DNA of 64,000 bases from RYN-230 sp963760405 (GTDB taxonomy: Bacteria > Actinomycetota > Actinomycetes > Streptosporangiales > Streptosporangiaceae). Of the stretch, positions 42,610-51,781 are shown piece after piece. The stretch spans positions 434,001 to 498,000 of the forward strand of contig CAVXCV010000010.1 in the NCBI GenBank assembly GCA_963760405.1, written 5' to 3'. Positions within the stretch are counted from its first letter, which is position 1. Each line of letters begins with the position of its first letter. The notes under the pieces are model-generated. The model made no database searches, had not been told where the DNA came from, and was given only the letters and a program-made list of their open reading frames with translations. Both the position numbers and the translations under genes were made by a program.

Positions 42610-43284
42610 GTGACGCCGCCCGGGCCGCCTGCTCCCGAGCTGCGGGTTCACCTCCTGGTCCGGGACCTGCAGCGGCAGTTCGCGGCCTACCTGGGCACGC
42701 CAACCCGGGCCCGTGGCTACCCGCCGATGGAGGGTGAGCACTCGCTCATCGTCGAGGTGGCGCCAGCCCTGGCCATCGAGCGGGTCACCGACCTGGCGCT
42801 GCGTGCGGTACCGGGGGTGGAGCCCGGCATCCTGTTCGTCGAGCGCCAGTTCGGCGTGCTGGAGGTGCACGGCCCGGATCTGGCCGAGGTGGAGCGGGCC
42901 GGCCAGGCCATCCTGGCCGGGCTGCGGGCCAGCCCGGCGGACCAGTTGCGGCCACGGATCCTGTTCTGCGACGTGATCGAGGACATCACCGACCGGCAGG
43001 CCATCATCATTAACCGGAACCGTGGCGGCTCCATGATCATGCCGGGCGACACGCTGCTGGTCTGCGAGGTCGCGCCGGCCCTGTTCGCCACCATCGCGGC
43101 GAACGAGGCGGAACGTGCCGCGCCCGGGGTGACACTGGTCAACGTGTCGATGATCGGGGTGGCCGGGCGGATCTACCTGAGCGGGCCCACCGCCGAGATC
43201 CACACGGCGCGGGAGGAGATCATCGCGGTCCTCGGCGGGCTGGAGGGCCGGGACCACGGGCCGGGCGGGCAGGCGGCGCCATGA
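42610..43284 (+). CDS. BMC-T shell protein, second paralogue
   Basis: 224-aa tandem-domain shell protein. It has PELRVHLLVRDLQRQFAAYL, IVEVAPALAIERVTDLAL, GILFVERQFGVLEVHG, IIINRNRGGSMIMPGDTL, TIAANEAERAA and the closing VSMIGVAGRIYLSG, a close parallel to the protein at 40.8 kb. The longer loop after the first strand (LGTPTRARGYPPMEGEHS) sets it apart, so the two may form different pores. The start is GTG at 42610, 18 bases after BMC-H. The end overlaps the kinase start (ATGA). Confidence 0.9.
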   Translation: MTPPGPPAPELRVHLLVRDLQRQFAAYLGTPTRARGYPPMEGEHSLIVEVAPALAIERVTDLALRAVPGVEPGILFVERQFGVLEVHGPDLAEVERAGQAILAGLRASPADQLRPRILFCDVIEDITDRQAIIINRNRGGSMIMPGDTLLVCEVAPALFATIAANEAERAAPGVTLVNVSMIGVAGRIYLSGPTAEIHTAREEIIAVLGGLEGRDHGPGGQAAP

Positions 43285-44300
43285 GTACGGCAGGCGCGCA
43301 CGACCTGTCGGCCGGCCCTGGCGTACTGGACCGGATCACCCGGTTCGCGGAGCGGGCCGCCCGGGCCTGCGGCTGTGCCCCGGCCAGCACGGTGCGGCTG
43401 ATCAACGTGTCGGAGAACGCCACCTACCTGGTCGAAGACCCGGCCGAGGGGCCGTCGATCCTGCGCGTGCACCGGCTCGGCTATCACACCGAGACCGAGA
43501 TCTCCTCCGAGCTGGCCTGGATGGACGCACTGCGGGCCGAGGCCGGGGTGCGCACCCCGCGGGTGCTGGCCGGGCCGGATGGCCAGCAGATCCTGACCAT
43601 GACCGATGCCGCGGCAGGCCAGCCACGGCACTGCGTCCGGTTCGAGTACCTGGCCGGCACCGAGCCCGCTGACGACGACGCCGCGCATTTCGCCGAACTG
43701 GGCGAGATCACCGCCCGGATGCATCAGCACGCCCGGCAGTGGGCCCGGCCCGCCTGGTTCACCCGGTTTCACTGGGACTACCCGGCGGCGTTCGGCGCGC
43801 AGCCGCGCTGGGGACGCTGGCAGGACGGCATCGGCGTCGGCCCGGCCGAACGCGAGGTGCTCGGCCGGCTGGACGGTGTGCTGCAGGCGCGGCTGGCCGC
43901 GTTCGGTACCGGCCCGGACCGGTACGGGCTGGTACACGCCGACACCCGGCTGGCCAACCTGCTGGTAGACGACGGCCGGGTCAGCGTCATCGACTTCGAT
44001 GACTCTGGTTTCAGCTGGTACCTGTACGACGTCGGCACCGCGGTGAGCTTCTTCGAGCACCAGCCGCAGGTACCCGCGCTGGTGGACAGCTGGCTGACCG
44101 GGTACCGCCGGGTGCTCAGCCTGCCTGCCGCGGACGAGGCGGAGATCTGGACGTTCATCATGTTCCGGCGGCTGTTGCTGGTCGCGTGGATCGGCTCGCA
44201 TCAGGGAGCCGAGTTCGCCCAGCAGCTGGGCGCCGGTTATACCCAGGACAGCTGCGACCTGGCGGAGCGCTATCTCAGCCGTTCCGGCCAACATAGTTAG
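43281..44300 (+). CDS. APH-fold kinase, likely (S)-1-amino-2-propanol kinase
   Basis: 339-aa phosphotransferase of the aminoglycoside/choline kinase fold. Catalytic motifs are VHADTRLANLLVDDG (His about 219, Asp about 221) and VIDFDDSGFSWYLYDVG (Asp about 238). NVSENATYLVEDP is the nucleotide-binding start. In Mycobacterium smegmatis the RMM locus homologue has been characterised as (S)-1-amino-2-propanol kinase, which makes the phosphate ester used by the class III enzyme. The gene order here (shell, kinase, SDR) supports the same role. An aminoglycoside resistance role is unlikely in this context. Confidence 0.85.
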   Translation: MSTAGAHDLSAGPGVLDRITRFAERAARACGCAPASTVRLINVSENATYLVEDPAEGPSILRVHRLGYHTETEISSELAWMDALRAEAGVRTPRVLAGPDGQQILTMTDAAAGQPRHCVRFEYLAGTEPADDDAAHFAELGEITARMHQHARQWARPAWFTRFHWDYPAAFGAQPRWGRWQDGIGVGPAEREVLGRLDGVLQARLAAFGTGPDRYGLVHADTRLANLLVDDGRVSVIDFDDSGFSWYLYDVGTAVSFFEHQPQVPALVDSWLTGYRRVLSLPAADEAEIWTFIMFRRLLLVAWIGSHQGAEFAQQLGAGYTQDSCDLAERYLSRSGQHS

Positions 44301-44309
44301 GAGACGCGC

Positions 44310-45083
44310 GTGTTCACTTCGATCGCTGGGCGTGCCGTAGTGGTCACCGGCGCCACTCGCGGCATCGGCAAGGGCATCGCCCGGGTATTCGCCAGCAGCG
44401 GGGCCCGGGTGCTCATCATCGGCCGGGACGAGGAAGCGGCCAAGGCCACCACCGCCGAGCTGGTCGCTGCCGGGGCCGACGTCTCCTACCTGCTGGCCGA
44501 CGTCAGCGTGCGGGCGGACTGCCAGCGCCTGGCGCGGACGGCGGAGGATCGGCTCGGCGGCATCGACGTGCTCTGCGCCAACGCCGGCATCTTCCCGGAC
44601 AAGCGGCTGGCGGAGATGACCGACGAGGATCTGGACAGCGTGTTCGGCACCAACCTGCGCGGCTGCATCCTGTCGGTGCAGGCGTGCCTGCCCGCGCTGG
44701 AGCGGTCCGGCCACGGCCGGGTCATCCTTACCTCCTCCATCACCGGCCCGATCACCGGGTATCCCGGCTGGTCGCACTATGGCGCGAGCAAGGCCGGGCA
44801 GCTCGGGTTCATGCGCACCGCCGCCATCGAACTGGCGCCCAGCGGCATCACGGTCAACGCGGTGCTGCCCGGCAACGTGATCACCGAGGGCCTGGCGGAC
44901 CTGGGCGAGGAGTACATCCAGCAGATGACGGCGAGCGTGCCCTTGCGCCGCCTCGGCACCGTGGACGAGATCGGGCACGCCGCGCTGTTCCTGGCCACCG
45001 ACGAGGCCGCCTTCATCACCGGGCAGACCATCGTGGTGGACGGCGGCCAGGTACTCCCGGAATCGCTCGGGGCTATGGAGTGA
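44310..45083 (+). CDS. SDR, likely (S)-1-amino-2-propanol dehydrogenase
   Basis: 257-aa NAD(P)-dependent short-chain dehydrogenase. TGATRGIGKGIARVF (about residues 13-27), CANAGIFPD, the catalytic Ser in TSSITG and YGASK with Tyr157 and Lys161 are present. In the RMM locus of M. smegmatis the SDR interconverts aminoacetone and (S)-1-amino-2-propanol. It could balance the NADH produced by the aldehyde dehydrogenase inside the compartment. GGAGACGCG precedes the start, a GTG at 44310. It lies 9 bases after the kinase and 10 bases before the regulator gene. Confidence 0.85.
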   Translation: MFTSIAGRAVVVTGATRGIGKGIARVFASSGARVLIIGRDEEAAKATTAELVAAGADVSYLLADVSVRADCQRLARTAEDRLGGIDVLCANAGIFPDKRLAEMTDEDLDSVFGTNLRGCILSVQACLPALERSGHGRVILTSSITGPITGYPGWSHYGASKAGQLGFMRTAAIELAPSGITVNAVLPGNVITEGLADLGEEYIQQMTASVPLRRLGTVDEIGHAALFLATDEAAFITGQTIVVDGGQVLPESLGAME

Positions 45084-45093
45084 TGATCAGACA

Positions 45094-45903
45094 GTGATCA
45101 GCGGCAACTCTGTCAGCGGGCGGACCCCGGAAGACGTCCGGCAGGTGCTGGCCGAGCGGATCTCCGCCGGGCACCTGCGGCCGGGCCAGCGGCTGGGCGC
45201 GGAGCGTGCGCTCGCGGCGGACCTGGGGGTCAGCCGGGCCACGCTGCGCCAGGCCCTGGCGGTGCTGGCGGACAGCGGGGCGGTCCGCCGGGTGCCCGGG
45301 CGCGGCGGCGGCACATTCGTGAGCAAGGACAAGATCGAGCGGGACCTGTCCCGGGTCGTCGGCGTACCGGCGCTGCTGCGCAGCCAGGGCGTGGTGGCGG
45401 GCACCCGGGTGATCAGCGCCGGACTGGCGGGGGCGGATGAGCCCGCGGCCCGGGCCCTCGGCCTGCGCCGTGGCGACCTGGTCATCGACCTGGTCCGGAT
45501 CCGGCTGGCGGACGGCAGCCCGATCTCGGTCGAGCACGCCATGCTGCCCGCCGACCGGTTCCCCGGGCTGCTGGAGCTTCCGCTGGGCGGCTCGGTCTAC
45601 GAACTGCTCGACGAGTATTTCAGCACCCGGCCGGGGGAGGCGGTGGAGCGGATCGAGGTGGTCACCGCGTCCCAGGACGAGGCGCTGGTGCTCGATGTGC
45701 CGCCGGGCTCGCCGCTGCTCGCCATCTCCCGGACCACGACCGATGCTGACGGCCAGCCGTTCGAGTTCTCCCAGGACCTGTTCCGCGGCGACCGTACCCG
45801 CATCGTGGTGCGCACTCCCGGCGAGGGAGCCGCCGGCCGCAGCGAGCCGGCGGCCGGGTCATCGAACTGCGCTCGCAGACCGCCATCTGAGGAGTCGCCA
45901 TGA
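45094..45903 (+). CDS. GntR/HutC-family transcriptional regulator
   Basis: 269-aa repressor with an N-terminal winged helix (VRQVLAERISAGHLRPGQRL, then GVSRATLRQALAVLADSG, residues about 15-66) and a C-terminal UTRA domain (GDLVIDLVRIRLADGSPISVEHAML, SVYELLDEYF, FEFSQDLFRGDR), the layout of the HutC subgroup that senses small metabolites. The start is GTG at 45094; TGATCA occurs twice around it (45084-45089, 45095-45100), possibly for autoregulation. The end overlaps the diol dehydratase start (ATGA). As the sole regulator in the operon it is the best candidate for the palindrome at 37672-37686. Confidence 0.9.
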   Translation: MISGNSVSGRTPEDVRQVLAERISAGHLRPGQRLGAERALAADLGVSRATLRQALAVLADSGAVRRVPGRGGGTFVSKDKIERDLSRVVGVPALLRSQGVVAGTRVISAGLAGADEPAARALGLRRGDLVIDLVRIRLADGSPISVEHAMLPADRFPGLLELPLGGSVYELLDEYFSTRPGEAVERIEVVTASQDEALVLDVPPGSPLLAISRTTTDADGQPFEFSQDLFRGDRTRIVVRTPGEGAAGRSEPAAGSSNCARRPPSEESP

Positions 45904-48170
45904 CTGAGCCGGAAAACGATCGGCCGGTGGGCCGGGTCCGCTTCATGAACGCCCAGCGGGTCAACCTCGACGGGTTCGCGGTCGAGGACCCTGGCCTCGG
46001 CCTGGTGGCCCTGCGCTCGCCAGAAGACCCGGAACCCAGCCTGGTGATCTCCGGCGGCCGGGTCACCGAGATGGACGGGGTGGCTGAGGAGGACTTCGAC
46101 TCCATCGATGCCTACATCGCCCGGCACGGCCTGGACCTGGCCGTGGCCAGCGAGGCGATGAGCCTGCCGGACACCGAGTTCGCCCGGCTGGCCATCAGCC
46201 CGGACGTGCCACGGGCCGAGGTGATCAGGCTGAGCGCCGGGGCCACCCCGGCGAAGCTCGCCCGGGTGCTGGCCCTGCTCCGGCCCGCCGAGCTCGGCCT
46301 GGCCATGACCAAACTGCGCGGCCGCCGCACCCCCAGTAACCAGGCGCACGTCACCAACCGGCTGGACGACCCGCTGCTGCTCGCGGCCGACTCGGCCACC
46401 GCGGCCGCGTTCGGCTTCCGGGAGATAGAGACCACCGTCCCGGTGCTCGCCGACGCGCCGAGCAACGCGGTGGCGTGCCTGATCGGCGCGGCCGTGGCCG
46501 CCCAGGGCGTGCTCATCCAGTGCTCGGTGGAGGAGGCACTGGAACTGGAACTCGGCATGCGCGGGCTGACCTCCTACGCGGAGACGATCTCGCTGTACGG
46601 CACCGAGCAGGTATTCACCGACGGTGACGACACGCCCTGGTCCAAGGCGTTCCTGACCTCTGCCTACGCCTCCCGCGGGATGAAGATGCGGGTGTCCTCC
46701 GGAGCCGGTGCGGAGGTGCTCATGGCCGGGGCCGAAGGCAAGTCCATGCTGTACCTGGAGGCCCGCTGCGTCGCGCTGGCCCGGGCCATCGGCGCCCAGG
46801 GGGTACAGAACGGCGGCATCGACGGGGCCAGCGTGGCCGCGTCCGTGCCCGGCGGGCTGCGCGAGCTGATGGCCGAGAACCTGATGGTGATGATGCGCAA
46901 CCTGGAGTCGTGCTCGGGCAACGACGCGCTGATGAGCGAATCCGACATGCGCCGGACGTCCCGGACGCTGCCGATCGTGCTGGCCGGCTCGGACTTCGTG
47001 TTCAGCGGGTTCGGCAGCATCCAGCGCTACGACAACATGTTCGGGCCGAGCAACTTCAATGCCGAGGACATCGACGACTTCCTGGCCATGCAGCGGGACT
47101 GGGGCATCGACGGCGGGCTGCGCACCGTGCCCGCGGAGCGGATCGCCGCGCTGCGCCGGGACGCCGCCGAGGCCTGCCGCGCGGCCTACCGGCAGCTGGG
47201 CCTGGCGGACTTCACCGACGAGCAGGTGGACCGGGCGGTGGACGCGGCCGGGTCCAAGGACCTGGGCGAGACCGACACCCTGGCCGTGCTCAGCGCCGCG
47301 CACGCGATCCGCCAGGGCGGGCTGACCGTGCTGGACATCGTCGCGGCCCTGGACGAGACCGGCTACCCGGCCGAGGCAGAAAAGATCATGGAGATGACAC
47401 GCGCCCGGCTGTCCGGCGACTACCTGCAGACAGCGGCGATCTTCGACGAGGACCTCCAGGTGCTGTCGCTGGTCACTGACCCGAACGACTACGCCGGGCC
47501 GGGTACCGGCTACGAGCCGGCCCCGCCGCGGCAGGCCGAGATCGACGCGATCCGGCAGGCCCGCGGCGTGGCTGACCTGCGCGCCGAGCAGGCGGCCGCC
47601 GCGGTGCCACTGGCCGGGCTGGTGCCGCTCGAGCCTGCCGGGGCCGCCGGGCCGGGCCAGGATCCACGCGACGTGGTGATCGGCGTTTCGCCCGCGGTCG
47701 GCCGGGACGTCTGGCGCTGCCTGTCCGGGCTGACCGTCCCGGACGTGCTCGCCGAGCTGCTGGCCGGCCTGGAGGAGGAAGGCTGCGTCGGCCGGGTGGT
47801 CCGGTTCAATGACACCGTGGACCTCGGCCGGATCGGGCTGGCCGCCGCCCGGCTGTCCGGGTCGGGGATCGGCATCGGCTTGCAGGGCAAGGGCACCGCC
47901 CTGATCCACCGGCGGGATCTCGCCCCGCTGGCCAACCTCGAGCTGTACTCCGTCGCGCCGGCGGTCACCCGCGAGCTGTACCGGCTGCTGGGCGCCAACG
48001 CGGCCCGGCATGCCAAGGGCAGCACCCCGGACCCGGCCCGCAACCCGTACACCGACGAGGCCATCGAGGCGCGCTATCACACCACGGTGATCGCGTTGAT
48101 GGAACTGGAACGGGCCTGGGTGCGGGCAGGCAGCCCGGCCGAGGAACTGTCCCTGCGGGGGCTGCGGTGA
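45900..48170 (+). CDS. B12-dependent diol/glycerol dehydratase, fused large and medium subunits
   Basis: 756-aa protein. Residues 1-555 are the large catalytic subunit of diol dehydratase: RVNLDGFAVEDPGLGL, RGRRTPSNQAHVTN, IETTVPVLADAPSNAVACLIG, GRGLTSYAETISLYGTEQVF-like MRGLTSYAETISLYGTEQ, SSGAGAEVLMAGAEGKSMLY and QNGGIDG. Residues about 590-756 are the medium subunit: DVVIGVSPAVGRDVWRCLSG, GIGIGLQGKGTALIHRRDL. The enzyme uses adenosylcobalamin to turn 1,2-propanediol into propionaldehyde, or glycerol into 3-hydroxypropionaldehyde. Fusion buries the medium-subunit N-terminus, where the Pdu targeting peptide usually lies. It overlaps the GntR gene and the small subunit. Confidence 0.93.
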   Translation: MTEPENDRPVGRVRFMNAQRVNLDGFAVEDPGLGLVALRSPEDPEPSLVISGGRVTEMDGVAEEDFDSIDAYIARHGLDLAVASEAMSLPDTEFARLAISPDVPRAEVIRLSAGATPAKLARVLALLRPAELGLAMTKLRGRRTPSNQAHVTNRLDDPLLLAADSATAAAFGFREIETTVPVLADAPSNAVACLIGAAVAAQGVLIQCSVEEALELELGMRGLTSYAETISLYGTEQVFTDGDDTPWSKAFLTSAYASRGMKMRVSSGAGAEVLMAGAEGKSMLYLEARCVALARAIGAQGVQNGGIDGASVAASVPGGLRELMAENLMVMMRNLESCSGNDALMSESDMRRTSRTLPIVLAGSDFVFSGFGSIQRYDNMFGPSNFNAEDIDDFLAMQRDWGIDGGLRTVPAERIAALRRDAAEACRAAYRQLGLADFTDEQVDRAVDAAGSKDLGETDTLAVLSAAHAIRQGGLTVLDIVAALDETGYPAEAEKIMEMTRARLSGDYLQTAAIFDEDLQVLSLVTDPNDYAGPGTGYEPAPPRQAEIDAIRQARGVADLRAEQAAAAVPLAGLVPLEPAGAAGPGQDPRDVVIGVSPAVGRDVWRCLSGLTVPDVLAELLAGLEEEGCVGRVVRFNDTVDLGRIGLAAARLSGSGIGIGLQGKGTALIHRRDLAPLANLELYSVAPAVTRELYRLLGANAARHAKGSTPDPARNPYTDEAIEARYHTTVIALMELERAWVRAGSPAEELSLRGLR

Positions 48171-48529
48171 CCGGGGTGCGCGGGCTGTCCGGCCGCCTGG
48201 TCGATGAGCTGACCCTGGACGCGGTCCGCCGCGGTGAGGTCGGCCTGCCGGATCTGCGGATCCACCCGGAGTCGCTGGACCGCCAGGCCGCGGTGGCGCA
48301 GGCGCACGGCAACCCGCAGCTGGCCGGGAACCTGCGCCGGGCCGCGGAACTGACCGCGCTGGACGATGCGGAGGTGCTGGCCATCTACGAGGCGCTGCGG
48401 CCGGGCCGGTCCACCCCGACCGAGCTGACCGCGCTCGCCACGTCGCTGGCCGAGCGCGGCCTGCCCCGGTGCGCTGCGCTGCTCCGCGAGGCCGCGGAGA
48501 TCTACGCCCGCCGCGGCCTGTCCGCGTGA
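48167..48529 (+). CDS. Diol dehydratase small subunit
   Basis: 120-aa subunit that completes the dehydratase. Recognisable blocks are LTLDAVRRGEVGLPDLRIHP (about 16-35), ESLDRQAAVAQAHGNPQLAG and the central NLRRAAELTALDDAEVLAIYEALRPGR (in two blocks, about 55-81), ending in CAALLREAAEIYARR. Its GTG start overlaps the large/medium subunit stop (GTGA). It is shorter than the Salmonella PduE because the N-terminal extension is missing. It is followed after 7 bases by the reactivase. Confidence 0.92.
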   Translation: MTGVRGLSGRLVDELTLDAVRRGEVGLPDLRIHPESLDRQAAVAQAHGNPQLAGNLRRAAELTALDDAEVLAIYEALRPGRSTPTELTALATSLAERGLPRCAALLREAAEIYARRGLSA

Positions 48530-48536
48530 CCTGCCG

Positions 48537-50254
48537 GTGAGTGTCATCGCGGGCGTGGACATCGGCAATGCCACCACGGAGATCGCGGTGCTGCAGGACG
48601 GGCGCCTGGTGGCGGCCGAGCGGATGGCCACCCGCGGCCGCAAGGGCTCGGCCGAATCACTGCGCGGGGCGGCCGCGCTGGTGCACCGGACCGAGCGGCG
48701 GCTGGGCCTGACCGTCACCGAGGCGCGGATCGCTGCCCCGCTGCGCGCGGTGAGCACCGGGACCGTGACCATCCCGGCGGCTGTCCCGGGCACCGGGCGG
48801 CTGCGCGTGCTGGCCGCGGGGGTCGCCACCCCGGGCGGGACCGGCAGCTGCGTAGGGGCGCCCCTGTGGTTGGGCACCGAGCGGCCGGGCACCGAGCGGC
48901 CGGGCACTGGGCGGCTGGGCACCGGGCGGCCGGGCACCGGCCGGCCAGCCGGGGACGCGCCTGCCGCCCGGGTCGCCGTGGTCCCGCCGGGCCTCGGCTA
49001 CGCGGCAGCGGCGGGGCAGCTGCGGCAGCTGCTGGCGGCGGGAGTGCCGGTCGGGGCGGTCCTCGCGGGCGGCGACGAAGGCGTGCTCATCGCCAACCGG
49101 CTGGGGGCGGCGCTGCCCGTGCTGGACCAGGTGGACACGGCGGCCGTGCTGGCCTGCTCGCTGCTAGCCGTGGAAGTCCGCCCGCCCGGGCAGCCGCTCA
49201 CCCTGCTGGCCGATCCGGTCGCGCTGGGCGCCGCGCTCCGGCTCTGCGACACCGAAATCACCGACGCGGCCACCCTGGCCCGGGCCCTGCTCGACTGTTC
49301 CAACGGGGTGGTCGGGCTGGGCCCGGCCGCGGTCCCGGCGCCGCCCGTGGCCGGGCCGTGGGTGGTCGTGGCCGGGCAGCGCCTCCCGCTGCACGCCGCC
49401 TGCCGTGAGCTGGCGGGCCAGCCGGTCGGCTGGGTCAGTGCGCTCGGCCGTCCGGAGCCAGTTCCCGTCGACGACCTCTTCGCGGTGGACCTGGCGGCCG
49501 TGGCGGACACCGCGACCGCGCGCCGGGGCAGCACCGGCCGGGCGGTGCTGGTCGCCTCCCTGCACCAGGCCGGCTCCGGTCTCGACCACGCGGCCACGCT
49601 GGCCGGGCTGCTCGGGCGGCCAGTGCACTGCCCCGTCAGCGAGCCTGCCGCGGCCCGGCTGGGAGCCTGCACCACCCCGGGCGCGCGGCCCGATGCCATC
49701 GTGGTGGACGTGGGCGCGGGCACCATCGACGTGATAGCCCCGGACGGCGAAGTGGTCGCGGCCGGAGCTGGGGAACTGCTCACCGCGGCCGTGGCGGAAA
49801 CGCTCGGCGTGCCCCGCGCCGCGGCCGACTGGGTGAAGCGGGGGCCGTGCTTCCGGGTGGAGGACAGCCAGCGCTTCGCCGCGGAGGACGGCACCCGGGG
49901 CTTCCTGGACCGGCCAGCCGACCCCGCGGCGGTCGGCATGCTCGCCGCCCCGGGCCGGCCGGGCTGCTGCCCTTCGACCGCAAGCACAGCCCGGCCGAAT
50001 GGCGGGCCATCCGGCTGCGCCTGAAGGAGGCGGTGTTCGCGGTCAACCTGCTCCGTGCGGTCCGGACGCTCGGCCGCGGCCTGGGCCAGGTGCTGATCGT
50101 TGGCGGCCCGGCCGGCGACGACGAACTGCTCGGCGTGCTGCTGCGCACGCTGCCCGACGGGGTCACCGCCGGACGCGGGAACACCGGCGGCACCCTGCCC
50201 GGCCCGTCCGCCGGCCACCGGCACGCCGCCGCCCTCGGTCTCGCTCTCGCCTAG
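48537..50254 (+). CDS. Diol dehydratase reactivase large subunit, frameshifted near 49961
   Basis: ATP-dependent chaperone that swaps damaged cobalamin out of inactivated dehydratase, about 572 aa when repaired. The actin/Hsp70-like start IAGVDIGNATTEIAVLQDG, the GVVGLGPAAV block and DAIVVDVGAGTIDVIAPDGE are in one frame. The C-terminal LLPFDRKHSPAEWRAIRLRL and NLLRAVRTLGRG, ending with TAGRGNTGGTLPGP, are in another. One missing G near 49961 joins them. Residues about 113-137 are five pentapeptide units (GTERP/GTGRP) from 15-bp repeats. No separate small reactivase subunit (PduH/DdrB) gene is present. Confidence 0.87.
48872..48946 (+). repeat. Five in-frame 15-bp repeats in the reactivase gene
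   Basis: Five head-to-tail units of GGGCACCGAGCGGCC with small changes (48872, 48887, 48902, 48917, 48932). They encode GTERP, GTERP, GTGRL, GTGRP, GTGRP and probably form a loop on the protein. Confidence 0.92.
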
Positions 50255-50287
50255 GCTGGTGGCAGGTATTGGTACCGGGAGGCTGCC

Positions 50288-51691
50288 GTGGACCGGGCGG
50301 AGCATGACCGTATCGAGCAGGTGATCAACCGCGAGGTCATGGCGCGGTTCCCGGCGGGCTCGGTGCGGCGGGCCGTTCTGCTGCAGCACGGCGACGACCC
50401 GGTGATCGAGCCCGGTGAACTGCTGGTCCGGATATTCATCGCGCCACCCGGCGGGCCATCCAGCCCGCCACCCGGCGGGCCACCGGGCCAGCCCGCGGAT
50501 GACCAGCCAGCCAGCGATCAGCGGGCGCTTGATGCGTGGCAGCAGGAGCACCAGGCGAGGATGAGCCAGCTCCGGCGGGAGCTGTCGTTGCGGCTGCCCC
50601 CGGCCCGGCTGCTCGAGTTCGCCGTCGAGCACGCCCGCGGGGCGGCGACCGTGGCCCGGATCACCATGCGCGAGGACCCCGCCCTGCTCGGCGAGCCGAT
50701 GCCGCCCCGGGAGGCGGTGGCCGCGGTGCTCCGCCTGTTGCAGGAGCGGTACGTGTTCCCCGAGCGCGCGGAACAGGCGGCGGCGGCGATCGAGGCGCGG
50801 CTCGCCGCGGGGGAGTACGACGACCTCAGCGATATCACCCTGGCCGACCGGCTCACCCGCCAGCTGCACGAGGCCTGCGCAGACAAGCACCTGCGGGTCC
50901 GGCTCCGGCCGCAACGGCCACCGCCCGCTGGGGCCGGCCCGCAGATCGGCCCGCCTGACCCCGGGACCGCCCGGCAGCCGCGGCGGAAACAGGGCCAGCT
51001 GGACAACTTCGGCATCCACCGGGTGGAACGCCTGGACGGCAACATCGGTTATCTGGACCTGCGCCGGGTGGCCGTCCCGGAGAACGCCGGCCCGGCCATC
51101 GCAGCGGCGATGGAGCTGGTATCCGGGACCGAGGCGCTGATCATCGACCTGCGTCAGAACGGCGGCGGCTCACCTGACGGGGCGGCCTTCTGGTGCAGCT
51201 ATTTTTTCCGCGGCAGCGGCACCCACCTGAACAGCATCTACCATCGGGAAACGGGACTGACCCGGCAGTTCTGGACCCTGCCGTATGTGCCAGGGTCCCG
51301 CTACCTGGGCCGCCCGGTGTACCTGCTGGCCAGCGCGGACACGTTCTCCGGCGGAGAGGACATCTGCTACGCGCTGCAAGCCCAGGGACGCGCGCAGGTG
51401 ATCGGCGAGACCACGGGCGGCGGCGCCCATCCGACCTCGACGCATCCGATCAGCCCGACGCTGGCCATTTCGGTGCCGGACGCCCGGTCGGTCAATCCAG
51501 TGACTGGCACGAACTGGGAGGGCACCGGCGTAGTGCCTGACATCCCGGTGCCAGCCGCCGAAGCGCACGACGTGGCCTACGCCGCGGCGCTGCGGCACGT
51601 GCTGACCACCGACGTCCCCCCGCCCCTCGCCGAAGAGGCACGCACCGCCCTGGCCGGCCTGCCCGTCAACCGTGACGTAACAGCATCCTGA
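50288..51691 (+). CDS. S41-family peptidase (C-terminal processing protease-like)
   Basis: 467-aa protein. The C-terminal half is an S41 core: NIGYLDLRRVAVPENAGPAI, ALIIDLRQNGGGSPDGAAF, LASADTFSGGEDICYALQA with the expected nucleophile Ser at about 353, and GETTGGGAHPT. The N-terminal 130 residues have no recognised domain and include a Pro/Gly-rich insert (PPGGPSSPPPGGPPGQP) made by a 24-bp DNA repeat. No PDZ domain or signal peptide is seen, so it is closer to the IRBP/tricorn-like S41 group than to secreted CtpA. The start is GTG at 50288, 33 bases after the reactivase. Co-transcription with the microcompartment operon is possible, but the function seems separate. Confidence 0.85.
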   Translation: MDRAEHDRIEQVINREVMARFPAGSVRRAVLLQHGDDPVIEPGELLVRIFIAPPGGPSSPPPGGPPGQPADDQPASDQRALDAWQQEHQARMSQLRRELSLRLPPARLLEFAVEHARGAATVARITMREDPALLGEPMPPREAVAAVLRLLQERYVFPERAEQAAAAIEARLAAGEYDDLSDITLADRLTRQLHEACADKHLRVRLRPQRPPPAGAGPQIGPPDPGTARQPRRKQGQLDNFGIHRVERLDGNIGYLDLRRVAVPENAGPAIAAAMELVSGTEALIIDLRQNGGGSPDGAAFWCSYFFRGSGTHLNSIYHRETGLTRQFWTLPYVPGSRYLGRPVYLLASADTFSGGEDICYALQAQGRAQVIGETTGGGAHPTSTHPISPTLAISVPDARSVNPVTGTNWEGTGVVPDIPVPAAEAHDVAYAAALRHVLTTDVPPPLAEEARTALAGLPVNRDVTAS

Positions 51692-51781
51692 CCGGCCTGG
51701 CCGGCGGTCACGGATGGCCTGGCGGACTGCGGAAGCCCGGGGTACGCAGCCGGATGCCTCCGGTGCCGGCCCTGGAGGCCC

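Noticed and set aside
43281..44300. Aminoglycoside resistance gene
   Set aside because: The APH fold alone suggests it, but the position within an RMM-type shell operon makes 1-amino-2-propanol kinase far more likely.
45597..48080. An 827-codon minus-strand frame over the diol dehydratase
   Set aside because: The plus strand encodes the dehydratase with all conserved blocks. The antisense frame is low-complexity.
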